From: Flavobacteriaceae bacterium
GTDB lineage: Bacteria > Bacteroidota > Bacteroidia > Flavobacteriales > Flavobacteriaceae
DNA length: 36,239 nt
Assembly: GCA_947461795.1 (NCBI GenBank)
Contig: CANHMG010000012.1
Location: forward strand, 1 to 36,239
Direction of reading: 5' to 3'
This document shows positions 8,661-16,368 of the stretch, in pieces (within the stretch, counting starts at the first letter, position 1; each line of letters begins with the position of its first letter). A model generated the notes under the pieces. The model saw only the letters and a program-made list of their open reading frames with translations, did not search any database and was not told the origin of the DNA. A program made the translations under genes and the position numbers.

Positions 8661-8832
8661 AAAGGCAGGTCTCCTGGCTTGCGTCTTGTTGTTTCCCTTC
8701 CCATTCAAATGAACAGTGGTCTTGTAGTTAACAACAAGCTTTCTAGCTTACAGTTGCGGGAACAGCTTAGGTTTTGAACCTAATTCCCTTTTAATGTGAT
8801 TGAATAAAATTTCAAATCACAACCTTAATTCG
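8661..8832 (-). promoter_or_regulatory. Cobalamin riboswitch (AdoCbl class)
   Basis: Read on the minus strand the leader shows the conserved blocks in order: AAAAGGGAAT, a small stem GGTTCAAAACC, AGCTGTTCCCGCAACTGTAA, the B12-box variant GACCACTG, GGGAAGG, and the 3' block GCAAGCCAGGAGACCTGCC. A TATCTTTG element lies directly upstream. B12 binding would be expected to shut off the BtuB-BtuG-like operon. The 3' block is followed directly by seven T. Confidence 0.95.
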
Positions 8833-8836
8833 AGGG

Positions 8837-8844
8837 CAAAGATA
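8837..8844 (-). promoter_or_regulatory. Promoter -7 element of the btuB operon
   Basis: TATCTTTG on the minus strand matches TAnnTTTG. Transcription would start just before the riboswitch. No good TTG -33 box is seen at the usual spacing. Confidence 0.6.
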
Positions 8845-8873
8845 ACCTTATCTGGATGAATTAAAAATTAAAT

Positions 8874-8905
8874 TTGAAATTTAAATTGGATTACAACTAC
8901 CTTTG
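8874..8905 (+). promoter_or_regulatory. Promoter of the BtuFCD-like operon
   Basis: TACCTTTG at 8898-8905 matches the TAnnTTTG -7 box, with TTG at 8874-8876 spaced 21 bases upstream. The predicted transcript starts about 15 bases before the ATG at 8927, leaving no room for a riboswitch. Confidence 0.65.
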
Positions 8906-8926
8906 TCCCGCTTGAAAAATCATCCT

Positions 8927-10069
8927 ATGAAAACAGTTTTCCTGAAATTCTCTTTACTTTTAGTGATGGTACTTGCTGTTGGATGTAAACCAAATACGGC
9001 AAATAAAAATTCAAGTTTTTCAAATGCTAGCAATCAAATAAAATACGCAAAAGGGTTAGCTATCTATAAATACAATGGTTTTTCAATTTTAAAAATTAAA
9101 GATCCTTGGCCCAATGCAGCTAAAGAATACACCTATATTCTTCAAGAAAAAAACGGAATTATTCCTGATAGTTTACAACAAAATCCTATCATTCCGATTC
9201 CACTCAAAACAATCGTAGCCACCTCAACAACTCACATTCCGTCTTTAGAAATGTTGGGTGTCGAAAATACGCTTGTTGGTTTTCCAAATACAGCTTATAT
9301 TTCTTCTGAAAAAATGAGACGCCGAATTGATTTAGGGAATATTCGCGATGTAGGGAACGACCAAAGTTTCAACACAGAACTTTTAATTGAATTAGCTCCA
9401 GCTGCTATAATCGGTCAAGGAATTGACAATAACAATCCGGCTTTAGACAATTTGCAAAAAAGCGGTTTAAAAGTTATCTTCAATGGCGATTGGAACGAAT
9501 CTTCTCCATTAGGAAAAGCAGAATGGATAAAGTTCTTTGGTGCACTTTACGGTTTAGAATCAAAAGCAAACTTTCTCTTTAATTCGATTGAAACTGACTA
9601 TTTAAAAACGGTAGCATTAGCTCAAAAAACCACTGCAAAACCGACTGTTTTTTCGGGAGCTGTTTTTGAAAATCAATGGTATATGCCTCAAGGAAATAGT
9701 TGGGGTGCACTTTTTATAAAAGAAGCAAACGCGAACTATTTGTGGAGTGAAACCAAAGGAACAGGAAGCTTATCCTTGTCCATTGAATCTGTTTTGGTAA
9801 AAGCACAAAATGCCGATTTCTGGATTGGACCTGGACAATTTACTTCTTTGAAAGAAATGACAGCTGCCAATCCACATTACGCTCAATTTAAAGCATTTCA
9901 AACAAAAAATGTATATTCGTATAGTACAAAAAAAGGAAAAACAGGCGGGCTTATTTATTATGAATTAGCTCCTAATCGACCTGATTTAGTATTAAAAGAC
10001 ATGATTAAAATTTTACATCCCGAAGTACTTCCCAATTACAAATTATACTTCTTTGAAAAATTACAATAA
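8927..10069 (+). CDS. BtuF-like ABC transporter substrate-binding lipoprotein
   Basis: This protein would carry a corrinoid from the outer-membrane receptor to the inner-membrane ABC importer. It has 380 aa from the ATG at 8927. The track's TTG start at 8903 overlaps the promoter -7 box and is rejected. The signal peptide ends in a lipobox (LAVGC) with no acidic residues after it, so a periplasm-facing lipoprotein is likely. The fold is of the helical-backbone cluster A type: TTHIPSLEMLGVENTLVG near the start of lobe 1, ELLIELAPAAIIG, and in lobe 2 PTVFSGAVFENQWYMPQG and NADFWIGPG. The stop is directly followed by the permease ATG. Iron-siderophore binding is the main alternative, but the adjacent riboswitch favours cobalamin. 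Confidence 0.87.
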   Translation: MKTVFLKFSLLLVMVLAVGCKPNTANKNSSFSNASNQIKYAKGLAIYKYNGFSILKIKDPWPNAAKEYTYILQEKNGIIPDSLQQNPIIPIPLKTIVATSTTHIPSLEMLGVENTLVGFPNTAYISSEKMRRRIDLGNIRDVGNDQSFNTELLIELAPAAIIGQGIDNNNPALDNLQKSGLKVIFNGDWNESSPLGKAEWIKFFGALYGLESKANFLFNSIETDYLKTVALAQKTTAKPTVFSGAVFENQWYMPQGNSWGALFIKEANANYLWSETKGTGSLSLSIESVLVKAQNADFWIGPGQFTSLKEMTAANPHYAQFKAFQTKNVYSYSTKKGKTGGLIYYELAPNRPDLVLKDMIKILHPEVLPNYKLYFFEKLQ

Positions 10070-11101
10070 ATGCAAAAGAATTCAAAACATAGGTTTCTTT
10101 ACATATTGCTATTTATAGTGACCATTTTTCTATTTGTTTTAGACCTCAGCTTTGGTTCGATTACAATTCCATTTAAAGAAATTTTGAACACCTTAACAGG
10201 CGGAACAGCTACGAAAAGTACTTGGGAGTATATCATTCTCAATTACCGTTTACCAAAAGCTATTACGGCTATTTTAGTCGGAATGGGATTGTCAATTAGT
10301 GGGTTGTTAATGCAAACTCTATTTAGAAATCCATTGGCCGGCCCATATGTTTTAGGGTTGAGTTCGGGTTCGAGTTTGGGTGTTGCCCTAGTCATTTTAG
10401 GAGCCCGATTTATGCCTCCATATTGGAACGATTTATTCGTGTCATCTTACGGAATTATTATCGCATCCTGTTTGGGAAGTGCTTTAGTTTTGCTCTCGGT
10501 TTTGTTTGTTTCTCAACGATTGCGCGATACTATGGTCATCTTAATTGTTGGGTTGATGTTTGGTAGTTTTACCAACGCTTTTGTAGGGGTACTTTCGTAT
10601 TTTAGTTCAGCGGAACAATTACAAAAATTTACTTTTTGGTCGTTAGGAAATTTAGGGAATTTATCGTGGAATTCCATCCTAATTCTAACAAGTTCAGTGG
10701 CTATTGGTTTGTTATTGAGTTTCATTAGCATCAAACCTTTGAATACACTATTACTAGGAGAGAATTACGCGAAAAGTCTCGGTATGAATTATAAAAAATC
10801 AAGACTGATTATAATTCTGGCGACCAGTATTTTAGCAGGAAGTATCACTGCATTTGCAGGCCCCATTGCCTTTATTGGATTAGCAGTTCCACATATTGCC
10901 AAATTGATCTTTCAAACCAGTAATCACGACACTTTGTTTTGGAGCACCTTGCTTTTAGGATCGAGTTTGATGTTGTTTTGTGATCTTATTTCACAAGTTC
11001 CTGGCGGTGATTTTACCTTGCCAATTAATGCGATTACTTCTATTATAGGAGCTCCAATCGTAGTTTGGTTGTTGGTTCGCAAACGTAAAATGATGCACTA
11101 A
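10070..11101 (+). CDS. FecCD/BtuC family ABC transporter permease
   Basis: The 343-aa inner-membrane permease has about ten hydrophobic segments. Family hallmarks are YRLPKAITAILVGMGLSISG near residue 58, MQTLFRNPLAGPYVLGLSSGSSLG, and the coupling region FAGPIAFIGLAVPHIAKLI near 265, followed by DLISQVPGGDFTLPINAITSIIGAP. These are the BtuC/FecCD/FhuB features used to import cobalamin or ferric siderophores. The ATG follows the upstream stop directly, and its own TAA overlaps the next ATG by one base (TAATG), so the three genes form a tight operon. Cobalamin as substrate is inferred from context. Confidence 0.92.
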   Translation: MQKNSKHRFLYILLFIVTIFLFVLDLSFGSITIPFKEILNTLTGGTATKSTWEYIILNYRLPKAITAILVGMGLSISGLLMQTLFRNPLAGPYVLGLSSGSSLGVALVILGARFMPPYWNDLFVSSYGIIIASCLGSALVLLSVLFVSQRLRDTMVILIVGLMFGSFTNAFVGVLSYFSSAEQLQKFTFWSLGNLGNLSWNSILILTSSVAIGLLLSFISIKPLNTLLLGENYAKSLGMNYKKSRLIIILATSILAGSITAFAGPIAFIGLAVPHIAKLIFQTSNHDTLFWSTLLLGSSLMLFCDLISQVPGGDFTLPINAITSIIGAPIVVWLLVRKRKMMH

Positions 11102-11886
11102 TGGAAAATAAAATCGTACTCCACACTGAAAACCTAAGCATAGGATATTCCCATCAAAAGGAAAAAAATTGTATTGCTTCTTCCATACATTTAACTTTAG
11201 AAAAAGGAAAATTAATTGCGCTTGTGGGGGCCAATGGAATTGGGAAATCCACCTTGATTCGAACACTTACAGGCATACAAAAACCACTTTTGGGTGAGGT
11301 TTTTTTACATTCCAAAAGAATAAGTCATTACGAACCATTGACGTTAGCCAAAGAAATGAGTTTAGTATTAACCGAAAAATTGCCTCCGAGTAATCTTACG
11401 GTTTATGAATTGATTGCTTTAGGAAGACAACCGTATACAAATTGGATTGGAAAATTATCTCCCGACGATTTAGAAAAAATTGAAAGCGCCATTGCAATCA
11501 CACAAATTCAACATTTGATTTCCAAAAAGCATTACGAAATAAGTGATGGACAATTGCAAATAGTCCTTATTGCAAGAGCATTAGCACAAGATACGGCTTT
11601 GATTGTTTTGGATGAACCGACAACCCATTTAGATTTGGTGCACAAAGTGTCGCTATTCAAACTGCTAAAAAAACTCACTCAAGAAACGGAAAAATGCATC
11701 TTATTTTCGACACATGATATTGATATGGCGATTCAATTGAGTGATGAAATGATAGTGATGACTTCTGATAATTGTATACAAGGTCAACCGTGTCAGTTGA
11801 TTTCAAAAGGAGTTTTTGAATCCTTATTTCAGGACGAACACATTGCATTTGATTCCCAGAAAGGAACATTTATCATCAAAAATTAA
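11101..11886 (+). CDS. ABC transporter ATP-binding protein, BtuD/FecE type
   Basis: The 261-aa ATPase powers the adjacent permease. Walker A is GANGIGKSTL near residue 40, a Q-loop/X-region lies around TEKLPPSNLTVYELIALGRQ, and the signature is ISDGQLQ, a variant of LSGGQ. Walker B plus the catalytic Glu is LIVLDEPTTHLDL near 165-177, and the switch His is in FSTHDIDMAI. The length is usual for BtuD/FepC-type ATPases. The gene ends the operon; no clear hairpin follows it, and the next gene converges from the other strand. Confidence 0.92.
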   Translation: MENKIVLHTENLSIGYSHQKEKNCIASSIHLTLEKGKLIALVGANGIGKSTLIRTLTGIQKPLLGEVFLHSKRISHYEPLTLAKEMSLVLTEKLPPSNLTVYELIALGRQPYTNWIGKLSPDDLEKIESAIAITQIQHLISKKHYEISDGQLQIVLIARALAQDTALIVLDEPTTHLDLVHKVSLFKLLKKLTQETEKCILFSTHDIDMAIQLSDEMIVMTSDNCIQGQPCQLISKGVFESLFQDEHIAFDSQKGTFIIKN

Positions 11887-12035
11887 TGTCATTTAGACTT
11901 AGAATTTACTGTAAATAAAATGAAGTTTTTTTTTCTTTATTCAAAAAATAAAAATCAAGCATAGCATCGTTACGGTTTATTTTTATTTGGAAGAAGAAAG
12001 GAAAAAAGAGCTTTTTATTGCAGTAAATTCTATGT

Positions 12036-13655
12036 CTAAATCGTATAGGACTTCCCTTTTAATAAATTAATACTCACGGTCGCTACTTCTGAATCTGGAA
12101 ATTTCTTAAAAATGGATGCATCCGGAAACAAACCTGCTTCAGCGGCTATTTTATGAAACACATCAATTTCAACGATATATTGATCCGAAAAACCATGTGT
12201 GGCATCATAAGCCGTTGCAGCTGTTTTACCAATATTTCGAGCGGCAATAGCTGGCGAAATGGTATGCAATTCAATCAACAACAAGCCAAATTTACTCACG
12301 AAGGGTGACCATTTCAGCATATGTTCTAACAAATTATCTTCAACTTGTTTAGTCGTGATTTGAACTCCTCTATGCGCAAAAGCACCTGAAGATTCGCTAA
12401 TTCTCTCAACGGTTTCAGTTTTTGGATTTTCCCAAATACGATTATGATCTAAAAAAGTTCTAACATTGAGAAGGTCTTTTAAGTCGATAGCATAATTTTC
12501 ATTTAAATCTTGCGCTAAAACATCAGGTCTTCCAATATCTCCCCAAATTACTTTTGCCCATATATCTGCTTTGATTAAATTGGCACGAGTCACTTTTAAA
12601 GCCGCCTGATTGTAATCGACACCCACTAAAAATAAAGGATATTCGTCTAACATTTTACCCCGTAAAGTTTGACGATCTATAACTTCAAAAATATGTTGCA
12701 AAAAAGCACCATTCCCACAACCCATGTCTAAAATTCCTTTGGGTTGTTGTTCGATGGGTTTATTAAAAAGCTCGATTAAAATTTCATCTACCACTTTAAA
12801 ATAGGTTTCATGAGCTCCGCCACTTCCCCATACATTCATTTCACGATCGACATGTATTTCGTCGGAACCATCAGGTTGCATTCTCAAAATGGATGGATTG
12901 CCAAACATTAATTCCTCAATCTTGGCAAAAGTTGGCAAATAGGAAACTGTCACGCCATAAGACGCAGCACGTTTGGCAAAAAACAAGCCTGTTTCTGTGA
13001 ATTGATAATTTCCGTTTTTTTCAATAAACCAACCTAAAAAGGTTAGAAAATCTAAAATTTTGATGAAGAGTTCTGGAGATTTATGAAATTCTTCCGGGCG
13101 AAAAGAAAGCTCCATAAAATACTTATGAAACATGCCATTCATTCCCAAACGAACCATCGTTGGACCAACCAAATAGCCTTCAATGTGTTTTAGAATCTGA
13201 TGTTGTATTTCATTTGTTGGTTGATTCTCAGAAAATACAATCCCGTAATTAGTTTTATATTTTTCAAAAATGCGGTTGAGTTTATGAAAAGGCTCCTCTT
13301 CAAAAAGACGCGGATGAAATTGAGTAGAAAAATGAAGTAAATCGACTACATCTTCATACAAATAAAAGTGGGAAAAAGCAATTTCACTTTGGGATGAAAT
13401 ACGAAATCGAATTGATTCATTCGCTTCTATACAATATTCTAAAAAACCTTGTGAACACAATACGCGCAAACCGACGTGAAGATAGCCTTTGTTCGCTTTA
13501 AACTCTGCAGACAATTCTTCTAAAGTAGCAGTTTGTTTTTCTAGCAAATAGTTTAGAATCCCTTTTTTGTTTAACGCAACTGCAACTGGCGCAGTCGCAA
13601 GACCGTCAAGATGTCTAAAAATGGTGCTTCGAAGATCACTTTTGTTCGTTATCAT
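12036..13655 (-). CDS. SAM-dependent methyltransferase with two winged-helix-like domains
   Basis: The 539-aa protein has a class I methyltransferase core from about residue 290: motif I GILDMGCGNGAFLQ, then LVGVDYNQAALKVTRANL carrying the acidic residue that binds the SAM ribose. Two regions before it look like the winged-helix dimerisation domain of O-methyltransferases. One is at about 10-90 (TATLEELSAEFKANKGYLHVG, then LCSQGFLEY); the other is at about 165-240 (ILDFLTFLGWFIEK, then YQFTETGLFF). The substrate is unknown. It resembles methyltransferases attached to secondary metabolism, but no such genes are nearby. It has its own TATATTTG promoter element and seems unrelated to the convergent B12 operon. 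Confidence 0.78.
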   Translation of the reverse strand: MITNKSDLRSTIFRHLDGLATAPVAVALNKKGILNYLLEKQTATLEELSAEFKANKGYLHVGLRVLCSQGFLEYCIEANESIRFRISSQSEIAFSHFYLYEDVVDLLHFSTQFHPRLFEEEPFHKLNRIFEKYKTNYGIVFSENQPTNEIQHQILKHIEGYLVGPTMVRLGMNGMFHKYFMELSFRPEEFHKSPELFIKILDFLTFLGWFIEKNGNYQFTETGLFFAKRAASYGVTVSYLPTFAKIEELMFGNPSILRMQPDGSDEIHVDREMNVWGSGGAHETYFKVVDEILIELFNKPIEQQPKGILDMGCGNGAFLQHIFEVIDRQTLRGKMLDEYPLFLVGVDYNQAALKVTRANLIKADIWAKVIWGDIGRPDVLAQDLNENYAIDLKDLLNVRTFLDHNRIWENPKTETVERISESSGAFAHRGVQITTKQVEDNLLEHMLKWSPFVSKFGLLLIELHTISPAIAARNIGKTAATAYDATHGFSDQYIVEIDVFHKIAAEAGLFPDASIFKKFPDSEVATVSINLLKGKSYTI

Positions 13656-13681
13656 TTGGAAATCATTTACTTAAATTACTC

Positions 13682-13689
13682 CAAATATA
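13682..13689 (-). promoter_or_regulatory. Promoter -7 element of the methyltransferase gene
   Basis: TATATTTG on the minus strand, 27 bases upstream of the ATG at 13655 and just after the end of trmL. It suggests that the methyltransferase is transcribed separately. Confidence 0.5.
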
Positions 13690-13696
13690 GAAAAAA

Positions 13697-14146
13697 CTAC
13701 AAACCAATTTGTCTTTTTGCTTCCCCAATGACAAAAGCACAGGCATTTGCCAAATTATAACTTCGGACTAAAGGAGAAATGGGAATCTTCAAATGATTTT
13801 CAAATTTTGAAAGCACTTCTTCACTCAAACCCACACTTTCTTTTCCAAAAACCAGCCAATCACCGTCTTGAAATTGGTTTTCTAAGTACGATTTTGTGGC
13901 ATGAGAACTCATTAGAAAAACTCTTGATTTATCAGGAATAATAGCCATCCACTCCGCTACATTTTGGTATTCTTTCCAATCTAAATGCACCCAATAATCT
14001 AGGCCGGAACGCTTGACATTCTTATCGGTAATTTGAAATCCAAACGGATGAATGAGATGCAATCGGCTTTCGGTTCCGACACAAAGCCGTCCGATATTTC
14101 CGGTATTATTTGGGATTTCAGGTTCTACTAGTACAATGTTGAGCAT
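13697..14146 (-). CDS. trmL: tRNA (cytidine(34)-2'-O)-methyltransferase
   Basis: The 149-aa protein is a minimal SPOUT methyltransferase. It begins MLNIVLVEPEIPNNTGNIGR, the signature of TrmL/YibK, has LVFGKESVGLSEEVL in the middle and ends with the knot segment IPISPLVRSYNLANACAFVI. TrmL methylates the ribose of the wobble base 34 in tRNA-Leu isoacceptors. The length matches the single-domain family (about 155 aa). It lies 20 bases downstream of the pseudouridine synthase gene, so the two RNA-modification genes are probably cotranscribed. Confidence 0.94.
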   Translation of the reverse strand: MLNIVLVEPEIPNNTGNIGRLCVGTESRLHLIHPFGFQITDKNVKRSGLDYWVHLDWKEYQNVAEWMAIIPDKSRVFLMSSHATKSYLENQFQDGDWLVFGKESVGLSEEVLSKFENHLKIPISPLVRSYNLANACAFVIGEAKRQIGL

Positions 14147-14166
14147 TTTTTGTTGGATTATTGGAT

Positions 14167-14739
14167 TTATTGAATAGTAAATTCGGGTACTTCGAGAACT
14201 TGGCCTGCTTTTAAATCGCTTAAGAGCAAATTGCCAATGCGAACTCGAACCAATCGTAAAGTAGGCAAACCAACAGCCGCTGTCATTTTTCTAACTTGAC
14301 GAAATTTCCCTTCATTGATGGTAATCGAAATCCATGAAGTGGGTCCATGTCGTTCGTCCCGGATTTTTTTGGCTCTAACACCAAAGTCAGGTAGTGTAGT
14401 TACAATAAAAGCATGACAAGGTTTGGTCGTATATTTTGTACCTTCAAAACCTATTTCAACGCCATTTTTTAATGTAGAAATAGCCTCTTCAGTAACAATT
14501 CCATCTACTTGAACATAATATTCTTTGTCTACTTTACTACTGCAAATAAAATCACTGACTTTTCCGTCGGTTGTAATTAAAAGTAAGCCTTCCGAATCTT
14601 CATCTAATCTGCCAATTGCCATGGTTCCTGAAGGAAAATCAAACAATTCGCCTAGTAATTTTTTGTTTCGTTTTAATTCGTATTTGAATTGACTTAAATA
14701 TCCGTAAGGTTTATGGAGTATAAAATGACGCTGTTTCAA
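14167..14739 (-). CDS. RluE-like 23S rRNA pseudouridine synthase
   Basis: The 190-aa RsuA/RluE-family synthase lacks an S4 domain, as RluE does. Its start, RHFILHKPYGYLSQF, is the usual first strand. The catalytic block MAIGRLDEDSEGLLLITTDG near 41-60 contains the essential Asp of the GRLD motif. Later motifs include DKEYYVQVDG and INEGKFRQVRKMTAAVG with RLVRVRIGNL. RluE modifies a single uridine of 23S rRNA (2457 in E. coli numbering). It is the first gene of a pair with trmL, preceded by TATCTTTG. Confidence 0.9.
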   Translation of the reverse strand: MKQRHFILHKPYGYLSQFKYELKRNKKLLGELFDFPSGTMAIGRLDEDSEGLLLITTDGKVSDFICSSKVDKEYYVQVDGIVTEEAISTLKNGVEIGFEGTKYTTKPCHAFIVTTLPDFGVRAKKIRDERHGPTSWISITINEGKFRQVRKMTAAVGLPTLRLVRVRIGNLLLSDLKAGQVLEVPEFTIQ

Positions 14740-14775
14740 TTTGGATTTTTAGATTGTTGAATTTTATATAATGGC

Positions 14776-14783
14776 CAAAGATA
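14776..14783 (-). promoter_or_regulatory. Promoter -7 element of the rluE-like/trmL pair
   Basis: TATCTTTG on the minus strand, 37 bases upstream of the ATG at 14739, in the divergent spacer with rmuC. A TTG -33 box at normal spacing is not evident. Confidence 0.5.
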
Positions 14784-14861
14784 ATTGAATTTAATTTTTA
14801 AAGTCACTTCCAAAAAAATACAATAATTGATTACATTTACTTTTTACAAATCCTTTCAAAA

Positions 14862-16199
14862 ATGAACGCCACATTACTTACTCTTCTAACTTTTTGTATT
14901 GCCTTAGCTATAGGTATTTATATAGGAAAACTGCTATTTTCAGCCAAGTCACAATCCGAAAAAATCGGTTTAGAAGAAAAGCTTATCGGTTTGACTTCTC
15001 AATTCAAAGCCATTCAAGAACAACTCAAAACGAATCAATCTGAAAAAGAAACAATTCGAACAGAAAAAGACAGTTTAGCTATACAACTTTCAAAAAAGGA
15101 AACTGATTTTGAAAATCTTTGGGAACGGAATCTCGAACAAAAACAAGAAGTTGAAAAGCTACAAGAGAAATTTACCAAAGAATTTGAAAATTTAGCCAAC
15201 AAAATTTTAGAAGAAAAAACGAATAAGTTTACCGAACAAAACAAAGAAAACATGAAGAATATCTTGATGCCGTTGCAAGATAAGATTCAACTGTTTGAGA
15301 AAAAAGTCGAAGACACACACAAAGAAAGTATTGATTATCATGCGGCTTTGAGGCAACAAATATTAGGTTTAAGCGAAATGAACGCTCAGATGAGCAAAGA
15401 AACTTTGAATTTGACAAAAGCTCTCAAAGGCGATAGCAAGATGCAAGGGAATTGGGGCGAATTGGTTTTAGAGCGTGTTTTAGAAAAATCAGGTTTAGAA
15501 AAAGACCGTGAATATTATGTACAACAAGCGCATACCACTGAAGATGGTCAACGTGTTTTTCCCGATGTCGTGATTAATTTACCTGATGGTAAAAAAATGA
15601 TTGTCGATTCAAAGGTGTCTCTGACTGCTTATGAAAAATACAGCAATGAGGAAGATGACAATTTAAAAAGTAGCTATTTAAAAGAACACATCAATTCTAT
15701 CAAACGCCATGTGGAGCAATTAGGCGAAAAGAATTATCAAGATTTATATCAAATAGAAAGCCCTGATTTTGTGTTATTATTTATTCCGATTGAACCCGCA
15801 TTTGCTATTGCTTTGAATGAAGAAACAACACTTTATAATAAAGCTTTTGAAAAAAACATTGTGATTGTAACTCCCTCAACTTTATTGGCAACTTTACGAA
15901 CTATAGATAGTATGTGGACAAATCAGAAACAACAAGAAAATGCCTATGAGATTGCGCGTCAAGCGGGAGCCTTGTATGATAAATTTGAAGGATTTGTGGC
16001 TGATTTGGTTAAAGTGGGAAATAAAATTAAAGACACCAAAACAGAATATGATGCGGCCATGAATAAATTGGTGGATGGCAAAGGAAATTTAATTACAAGT
16101 GTTGAAAAGTTAAAAAAAATGGGAGCTAAAGCCAAAAAAACATTACCTGAATCAATTTTGAAAAGAGCTGAAATAGATGAAACAGAAAATTTAAATTAA
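14862..16199 (+). CDS. rmuC: DNA recombination protein RmuC
   Basis: The 445-aa protein has an N-terminal membrane helix (TLLTFCIALAIGIYIGKLLF), a long charged coiled coil at about 35-125 and the RmuC nuclease-like domain from about 180: MQGNWGELVLERVLEKSGL, then GQRVFPDVVINLPDGKKMIV with DSKVSLTAYEKY. The PDVV..DSKVSL region is the PD-(D/E)XK-like signature of the family. RmuC limits recombination at inverted repeats and takes part in DNA damage responses, presumably anchored at the inner membrane. It is a single gene divergent from the rluE-like gene, with a terminator-like hairpin downstream. Confidence 0.94.
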   Translation: MNATLLTLLTFCIALAIGIYIGKLLFSAKSQSEKIGLEEKLIGLTSQFKAIQEQLKTNQSEKETIRTEKDSLAIQLSKKETDFENLWERNLEQKQEVEKLQEKFTKEFENLANKILEEKTNKFTEQNKENMKNILMPLQDKIQLFEKKVEDTHKESIDYHAALRQQILGLSEMNAQMSKETLNLTKALKGDSKMQGNWGELVLERVLEKSGLEKDREYYVQQAHTTEDGQRVFPDVVINLPDGKKMIVDSKVSLTAYEKYSNEEDDNLKSSYLKEHINSIKRHVEQLGEKNYQDLYQIESPDFVLLFIPIEPAFAIALNEETTLYNKAFEKNIVIVTPSTLLATLRTIDSMWTNQKQQENAYEIARQAGALYDKFEGFVADLVKVGNKIKDTKTEYDAAMNKLVDGKGNLITSVEKLKKMGAKAKKTLPESILKRAEIDETENLN

Positions 16200-16238
16200 A
16201 AAATTAATTTTAAGTTTTATAAATACTAAAAAATGGAT

Positions 16239-16271
16239 GCTAAGTTTTTACAATTAAATTAGCTTTTTTTT
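16239..16271 (+). terminator. Probable terminator after rmuC
   Basis: GCTAA-g-TTT pairs with AAA-TTAGC and is followed by eight T. A second inverted repeat (ACAACTAA / TTAG-AGTTGT) lies at about 16282-16316 before the first cytochrome gene; its role is unclear. Confidence 0.55.
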
Positions 16272-16346
16272 ATTGTATTTACAACTAAACACAATTTTGC
16301 TTAGTAGTTGTTTATAAATTTTGCAATTTTATTACAATATTTAATT

Positions 16347-16354
16347 TATTTTTG
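16347..16354 (+). promoter_or_regulatory. Promoter -7 element of the first cytochrome-CRTAC unit
   Basis: TATTTTTG matches TAnnTTTG, 14 bases before the ATG at 16369. A TTG at 16321 is 23 bases upstream, slightly long for a -33 box. Confidence 0.45.
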
Positions 16355-16368
16355 ATTTTATTTACAAT

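Noticed and set aside
12036-13655. Methyltransferase as part of the B12 pathway
   Set aside because: It converges on the B12 operon, has its own promoter element and shows no corrinoid-binding motif.
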